This document shows, piece by piece, positions 7,401-10,239 of a DNA stretch of 10,239 nt. Positions within the stretch are counted from its first letter, which is position 1. Each line of letters starts with the position of its first letter. The notes beneath the pieces were generated by a model, which did no database searches, was not told where the DNA came from, and worked only from the letters and a program-made list of their open reading frames with translations. Source of the stretch: Spirochaetaceae bacterium (GTDB lineage: Bacteria; Spirochaetota; Spirochaetia; Treponematales; Breznakiellaceae). The stretch lies in the NCBI GenBank assembly GCA_031278295.1, contig JAITKQ010000001.1:1-10239 (forward strand), read 5' to 3'. A program made the translations under genes and the position numbers.

Positions 7401-8964
7401 TGAGTATGTGGAGCTGTTCAGTTTCGGCTGCGGCCATGACGCGCTCCACACGGACGAGGTGACGCGGATTCTGCGGGAAATGTCCGGCAAATCGCCGCTG
7501 ATACTGAAACTGGACGAAAGCGATATTTCCGGCCCCCTGCGGATACGTGTCCGCTCCTTCATCGAAACGGTGCGGCTCAGGCGAAAGCAGGCGGCGGAAC
7601 ATACGCTTACCCCGCTTGCCGACCCGTACAGGGCCAAGTTCACACGCCGCGACAAGAAGGTAAGGACGGTGCTTGTGCCCAACGTAACGCCCGGTTTCTG
7701 CAAAATTCTTTCGGCGGTGCTTAGGCGTGAGGGCCTGAAGGCCGCCTCCTTGCCGCTGGGCGGCAAGGAGGCGATGCGTTACGGTAAACGTTACGTTCAC
7801 AACGACTCGTGCTTCCCCGCCCAGATGATCATAGGCGAGGCGATAGCGGCGCTGAAAAGCGGGCGCTATGACCCGGACAAGGTTGTAGTCGGCACAGGCA
7901 AGACGACTTGCGACTGCCGGCTCGTCAACTACATGGCCTTAACGAGAAGCGCGCTTGACGACGCGGGCTTTCCGCAGGTGCCGATTCTGTCAACAAACCT
8001 TGTAGACTCCAAAAATATGCATCCGGTATACCGCTTTAACCAGCTCACTTACGCCAAAATTTCATGGTGCATGATAATGCTGGAGATTCTGGACAACCTT
8101 AGGCGCAAGATACGTCCTTACGAGCTTGTCGAAGGGGCGACCGACCGCGTTGTCGAATCGGAATCGGACGCCATCATCGCGGCTATGGAACATAAGGGTA
8201 TGTTGGGTGCGCTTGGCGCGTACAAAAAGGCCGTTACCGCGCTCTGCGCCGTGCCTTACGACAGGACGGTACGGAAGAATCTGGTGTTTATCACCGGCGA
8301 ATACCTGCTTGTCTTCCATTCGGGAACCAACTACAACATCGAGCGTTACCTGGAAAAGAACGGTATGGAGGTGGAACTGCCCCGTATGTACGATATATAC
8401 CGCAATTTGATGCTGTTTCATACCATTTCCGAGATCAAAGACTTTAAGGTACGCCACCCGCTGGGGGATATGCTTTACGCTTTTGGCGGTGACACCTACA
8501 TCGACTACGCGCTTGACTTGATGGAAAAGATCGCCGGGCGGCATCCGCTGTACGAGCCGGCCCTGCGGCTGAACGAAATGGCCAAGCTGAGCGACCATAT
8601 AATTCACCATTCTATACAGTCCGGTGAGGGTTTTCTGATAGCCGCGGACATCCTGCATCATGCGGCGGAGGGGGTGCGCTCGTTTGTCATACTCCAACCC
8701 TTCGGCTGCCTGCCCAACCATGTCTGCGGGCGCGGCCTGATCAAGCCGATCAAAGAAGCGTATCCGGGAATACAGGTGCTGCCGCTTGATTACGACCCGG
8801 ATACAAGTTACGCGAACATAGAGAACCGCCTGCAAATGCTGATAATGAACGCGCGGAATTTCGATGGAAAAACGGAAAGCGATGGCACGGACGGCCCCAA
8901 TTACGCAAAGATAGCGGCTTACGAAAAGCCGGAAGAGAAAACGCTCGTCATGGAGGCGGTTTAA
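4474..8964 (+). CDS. Giant acyl-CoA dehydratase activase-type protein: two ATPase domains, DUF2229 and HgdB-like module
   Basis: Family knowledge: activases of 2-hydroxyacyl-CoA dehydratases and benzoyl-CoA reductases hydrolyse ATP in an ASKHA-fold homodimer with one bridging [4Fe-4S] cluster and push a low-potential electron to a partner Fe-S protein. The substrate of these long fusions is unknown. Seen in its 1496 residues: ATPase 1 has GLDIGSTTVK (11-20), ELGGQDAK (106-113), NGSCAGGTGAF with Cys137, GRCGVF with Cys176 and FEGGPL (225-230). ATPase 2 has GIDAGSTTSK (343-352), DIGGQDMK (443-450), CSSGCGSF with Cys468/472, SRCTVF with Cys507 and QGGTF (560-564). A Cys cluster CPFCSNNC (639-646) plus Cys664 follows, then a DUF2229-like region (about 718-940). 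The HgdB-like part (about 1065-1460) has Cys1075, 1113, 1146, 1148, 1412 and 1418. The start is certain: an in-frame TAA lies at 4462 and the first motif at residue 11. An A8 run covers codons 28-30. Confidence 0.92.
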   Translation: MFSNFSRLRLGLDIGSTTVKAVVMDAEQKKALYSAYKRHHACQADTVKSVLTDIRFRFPDARFYAAVCGSGGKPIADAIGAPYVQEVVANAVAVRTFYPQTRVAIELGGQDAKIVFFYYDENTRKLVASDMRMNGSCAGGTGAFIDEIAALLRIPVEDFEALASKGGAVYEISGRCGVFAKTDIQPLFNQGGLPEDIALSTFHAIAKQTIGGLAQGLELKPPIIFEGGPLTFNPTLIRVFAERLGLSKADCILPPNPETFIAYGAALSVDAMFADKSRELDIAAALDALSRLHGDTGREAGRVAAPSFFSGAEERADFARRHRLPSVPGYDGRKGGTLRVYLGIDAGSTTSKLVLIDENERVVDRFYSNNQGEPLRVIQKGLLELKRKYDEAGVNLEIVAAGTTGYGELLFARAFGADYHTVETVAHAAAARHFVPDVSFILDIGGQDMKAISINDGVVTNITVNEACSSGCGSFLEHCANTLNIPLEKVAEAAFDARNPAELGSRCTVFMNSTIITEQKNGKQPDDIMAGLCRSIIDNVFTKVVRLSNFSAMGGRIVVQGGTFRNDAVLRAMEQYVGMPVRRAPYPGEMGAIGIALLTKREIAEKGFSTRHAGTGKSLFIGFDALETFDYSQESDVRCPFCSNNCSRILVRFSNGLTWLTGNRCERGNIIGDPKDPALREKLKQVNAGMNAVPDMVKWRERELFRDYPFTSLVPERGVTIGLPRALDFWRTMPFFTTFFHALGFKTRISRPSSQKLFEDGLPFVASDTVCFPAKLLHGHLHDLAAAGVDRVFMPLFCRLPSQNPEPESTYTCPVLKGYPLVVKYSDNPERRWNLPMDTPVFHWFSRRDRDVQLCRYMKETFGIPATLCRKAIVQGEGALSSFTTALTREAVRIIAQTEKEGGFAVVLAGRHYQYDTLVNHNLSRYFTAIGIPVLTVDSLPGVNKVELDRTRLDIINNNHALLLAGAIIAAEHPALEYVELFSFGCGHDALHTDEVTRILREMSGKSPLILKLDESDISGPLRIRVRSFIETVRLRRKQAAEHTLTPLADPYRAKFTRRDKKVRTVLVPNVTPGFCKILSAVLRREGLKAASLPLGGKEAMRYGKRYVHNDSCFPAQMIIGEAIAALKSGRYDPDKVVVGTGKTTCDCRLVNYMALTRSALDDAGFPQVPILSTNLVDSKNMHPVYRFNQLTYAKISWCMIMLEILDNLRRKIRPYELVEGATDRVVESESDAIIAAMEHKGMLGALGAYKKAVTALCAVPYDRTVRKNLVFITGEYLLVFHSGTNYNIERYLEKNGMEVELPRMYDIYRNLMLFHTISEIKDFKVRHPLGDMLYAFGGDTYIDYALDLMEKIAGRHPLYEPALRLNEMAKLSDHIIHHSIQSGEGFLIAADILHHAAEGVRSFVILQPFGCLPNHVCGRGLIKPIKEAYPGIQVLPLDYDPDTSYANIENRLQMLIMNARNFDGKTESDGTDGPNYAKIAAYEKPEEKTLVMEAV
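4556..4563. repeat. A8 run in codons 28-30 of the activase gene
   Basis: Eight A (CAA AAA AAA) lie 82 bases after the start of a 4.5-kb gene. Slippage here would switch off the entire protein. Confidence 0.8.
7743..7773. repeat. 14-bp perfect inverted repeat inside the activase gene
   Basis: The arms 7743-7756 and 7760-7773 are fully complementary around the 3-base loop TGG. It encodes residues 1090-1100 (AASLPLGGKEA) near the beginning of the HgdB-like module. It resembles the repeats in dprA in stem length and short loop but not in sequence. Confidence 0.9.
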
Positions 8965-8965
8965 C

Positions 8966-8983
8966 ACGGCGGCAGGCCGCCGT
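8966..8983 (+). terminator. Stem-loop between the activase and membrane protein genes
   Basis: ACGGCGGC (8966-8973) pairs with GCCGCCGT (8976-8983), beginning one base after the activase stop codon. The sequence after it (AATTGTTTAGCTGTTTG) is T-rich but has no continuous T run. It may act as a weak terminator or attenuator, lowering expression of the downstream pair, or stabilise the 3' end of the activase message. Confidence 0.5.
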
Positions 8984-9005
8984 AATTGTTTAGCTGTTTG
9001 ACCTG

Positions 9006-9575
9006 ATGGAAAAGTATATATTTATATATTTTTTTTTAAGCTTTACCGGCTGGGCGCTGGAAACGGTACAGGAAAGCATCGTTAGGGCTAAATTCGTAAA
9101 CAAGGGTTTTTTTATGGGCCCTTGGGTGCCGGTACACGGTATCGGCGGCTTTGCGGTCTATTTCCTGTTAAACCCGTTCCGTGAGCACCCCGCGCTGGTA
9201 TTTTTGGTGGGGGCCGCGCTCTGTACGGCGTTTGAGTATGCCGCCGCAATTTTCCTTGAAAAGTGCTTCAAGGTAAAAAGCTGGGACTACACCACCTATC
9301 CGCACACAAGGTGGTGCCATTTCCGGGGCCGCGTATGCCTTACCATATCCCTGTTTTTTGGAATAGTAAGCCTGATCGTCGTGTATTTCTACTGGTCCTT
9401 CATCGCGCATTTGGCGGCTTCCCTGGGAGTATGGCTGCTGTTTGTTGACGGCGCGCTGACGGGTATTTTTGCTGTCGATGTGTGCTGCTCCTGCGGCAGG
9501 ATCATGCGGCTGAACAGGGCGGGGGTCAAAGTAAAAGGCTGGGGCGCTTTTTCCGACGTGAAGGATGTGGAATGA
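9006..9575 (+). CDS. PF06541-family membrane protein (putative ABC-transporter type IV / CmpB-like)
   Basis: A 189-residue integral membrane protein. Hydrophobic segments lie at about 4-20, 43-57, 64-84, 111-131 and 138-160. Family signatures, from memory of PF06541, are GWALET (15-20), the glycine-rich NKGFFMGPWVPVHGIG (32-47), WDYTTYP (93-99) and RGRVCLTISLFFG (107-119). The family is labelled a putative ABC transporter permease, but no ATP-binding partner is nearby and transport has not been shown as far as I know. The start is forced by an in-frame TAG at 8991; no Shine-Dalgarno precedes it. A T9 run covers codons 8-11. It is 41 bases behind the activase gene, separated by a stem-loop, and its stop overlaps the start of the HD gene, so those two are probably made together. 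Confidence 0.8.
   Translation: MEKYIFIYFFLSFTGWALETVQESIVRAKFVNKGFFMGPWVPVHGIGGFAVYFLLNPFREHPALVFLVGAALCTAFEYAAAIFLEKCFKVKSWDYTTYPHTRWCHFRGRVCLTISLFFGIVSLIVVYFYWSFIAHLAASLGVWLLFVDGALTGIFAVDVCCSCGRIMRLNRAGVKVKGWGAFSDVKDVE
9029..9037. repeat. T9 run in codons 8-11 of the membrane protein gene
   Basis: Nine T (within TAT TTT TTT TTA) start 23 bases after the ATG, encoding the first membrane segment. It is the longest single-base run in the window. Confidence 0.8.
9561..9565 (+). promoter_or_regulatory. Ribosome binding site of the HD gene
   Basis: AAGGA is followed by six bases and the ATG at 9572. Together with the ATGA overlap to the previous stop it decides the start and rules out the in-frame TTG/ATG far upstream at 9482. 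Confidence 0.75.
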
Positions 9576-10036
9576 AAAACAAGGCTTTGTTTGACGAGTA
9601 CGCAAAAGATATACTGACGCATGAGCTTTTTCTGGAAACAAAAAAAAGCTGCTCGCACGGCAGCATAACGATTCACGATCACAGCATCGCCGTTGCCGCC
9701 CTTGCTTTTTCGATGGCCGAAAGCATCGGCGGGCTGGACGAAAGATGCGTGGTAAGGGCCGGCCTCCTGCATGATTTCTTTCTGTACGAATGGCATGTTC
9801 CCGGCATCCGCTACCTAAAGCACGGCTGGGCGCACCCCGCAATCGCGGCAAAAAAGGCGCGTGAGGTTTTTGGCATATCCGACAAGGAATATTCGTGTAT
9901 AAAGACACACATGTGGCCGTGGACGCTGTTCAGCATACCAGTCTGCCGTGAGGGCTGGGTAGTATCCCTTGCGGATAAAATTATCGCGTTGAAAGAAACC
10001 TTGTTTTGCAGGCGACGCAAATACCGGTACTGTTGA
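9572..10036 (+). CDS. HD-domain phosphohydrolase-like protein
   Basis: A 154-residue soluble protein with the HD metal-dependent hydrolase pattern: His37 (in TIHDHS), His67-Asp68 in LLHDFFLYEW (65-74), His84 and His88 (KHGWAHPAI), His113 in KTHMWPW (111-117) and Asp135 in SLADKI (132-137). HD proteins of this kind cleave phosphate esters of nucleotides or nucleotide signals; the substrate here is unknown. The motif set is complete. The last residues (FCRRRKYRYC) look unlike the rest, and the next frame stays open and protein-like from about 10005 to 10094, so the end may be frameshifted. An A8 run covers codons 23-26. It is coupled to the PF06541 gene and I recall such pairs in clostridia, which points to a shared but unknown role. 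Confidence 0.82.
   Translation: MKNKALFDEYAKDILTHELFLETKKSCSHGSITIHDHSIAVAALAFSMAESIGGLDERCVVRAGLLHDFFLYEWHVPGIRYLKHGWAHPAIAAKKAREVFGISDKEYSCIKTHMWPWTLFSIPVCREGWVVSLADKIIALKETLFCRRRKYRYC
9640..9647. repeat. A8 run in codons 23-26 of the HD gene
   Basis: Eight A (ACA AAA AAA AGC) start 68 bases after the ATG, ahead of all metal-binding residues. Confidence 0.8.
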
Positions 10037-10069
10037 GTTATACGGCATAAATCCCGAATTTTTCCACAA

Positions 10070-10087
10070 ATGTATAAGAGTATACAT
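10070..10087. repeat. 7-bp inverted repeat beside the transposase gene
   Basis: ATGTATA (10070-10076) and TATACAT (10081-10087) flank AGAG. It lies between the HD gene and the IS630 transposase. It may be host sequence at the insertion point (IS630 elements insert at TA dinucleotides), a weak terminator, or part of the element's end. The exact element border cannot be set from one end. Confidence 0.35.
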
Positions 10088-10089
10088 CA

Positions 10090-10239
10090 TATAGTCGTTC
10101 TACCCAAAAACACCTAACGGCAATAATCGTAAACCGCAGTCTGAAGTAAATCACAAAGAGGAGCGGTATCCCGTAAAGCACGCTTCATATTTGCCCGGTC
10201 TTTTTCTATCGGATTAAAATCAGGAGAATAGGCGGGAAG
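10090..10239. mobile_element. IS630-family insertion sequence, partial
   Basis: The element is inferred from the transposase fragment. The inner border near 10090 is a guess based on the usual short distance between transposase stop and element end and on the TA target preference of the family. The other end is outside the window. Confidence 0.55.
10114..10239 (-). CDS. IS630-family transposase, C-terminal fragment (runs off the window)
   Basis: The final 41 codons of a minus-strand gene end at TAG 10116-10114; the 5' part lies beyond the window edge. The peptide begins LPAYSPDFNPIEKDRANMKR, the typical C-terminal signature of IS630/Tc1-type DDE transposases, in which the Glu of NPIE is the third catalytic residue. 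The remaining residues (LCDLLQTAVYDYCR) agree with the short helical tail of the family. Whether the element is intact cannot be seen. Its right border should lie within about 10090-10113, where TATAG and TCTACCC occur, but no partner inverted repeat is in view. Confidence 0.85.
   Translation of the reverse strand, partial: LPAYSPDFNPIEKDRANMKRALRDTAPLCDLLQTAVYDYCR

Noticed and set aside
7111..8967. Long minus-strand frames (229 and 301 residues) opposite the activase gene
   Set aside because: Codon structure on the plus strand is well conserved with family motifs; the antisense translations show no family.

Overview
The window looks like a chromosomal stretch of a fairly GC-rich anaerobic bacterium, most likely a spirochaete of the Treponema type. 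That assignment is inference. It rests on the run of a TPR membrane protein, dprA and topA, and on a giant oxygen-sensitive acyl-CoA-dehydratase-activase-type protein. A sequence search would be needed to confirm it. No rRNA, tRNA or CRISPR array is visible.

Layout. Positions 1-268 hold no confident gene: a terminator-like hairpin, a short direct repeat and two weak overlapping small reading frames. From 4323 down to 269 the minus strand carries one gene cluster: a membrane-anchored TPR protein, dprA (its GTG start overlaps the TPR stop as GTGA), a poorly defined small reading frame, and topA. From 4474 to 10036 the plus strand carries a 1496-residue double-ATPase activase / DUF2229 / HgdB-like fusion protein. 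It is followed by a PF06541-family membrane protein and then by a small HD-domain hydrolase whose start overlaps the previous stop as ATGA. The right edge (10114-10239, minus strand) is the C-terminal end of an IS630-family transposase that continues beyond the window.

The two clusters diverge from a 150-bp region (4324-4473). On each side a TATAAT lies directly in front of the start codon and no Shine-Dalgarno sequence is seen, which suggests leaderless or nearly leaderless mRNAs in both directions.

How the genes work together. The minus-strand cluster is DNA handling (RecA loading by DprA, supercoil relaxation by TopA) plus an envelope TPR protein. The plus-strand cluster begins with what looks like a self-contained ATP-driven low-potential electron-transfer machine. 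A stem-loop then separates it from a translationally coupled membrane protein / HD hydrolase pair of unknown function.

Structure not explained by the genes: four long, perfect, short-loop inverted repeats lie inside coding regions (three in dprA, one in the giant protein). Runs of 8-9 A or T sit within the first 90 bases of four of the six main genes. The HD gene may have lost its end in a frameshift near the insertion element.
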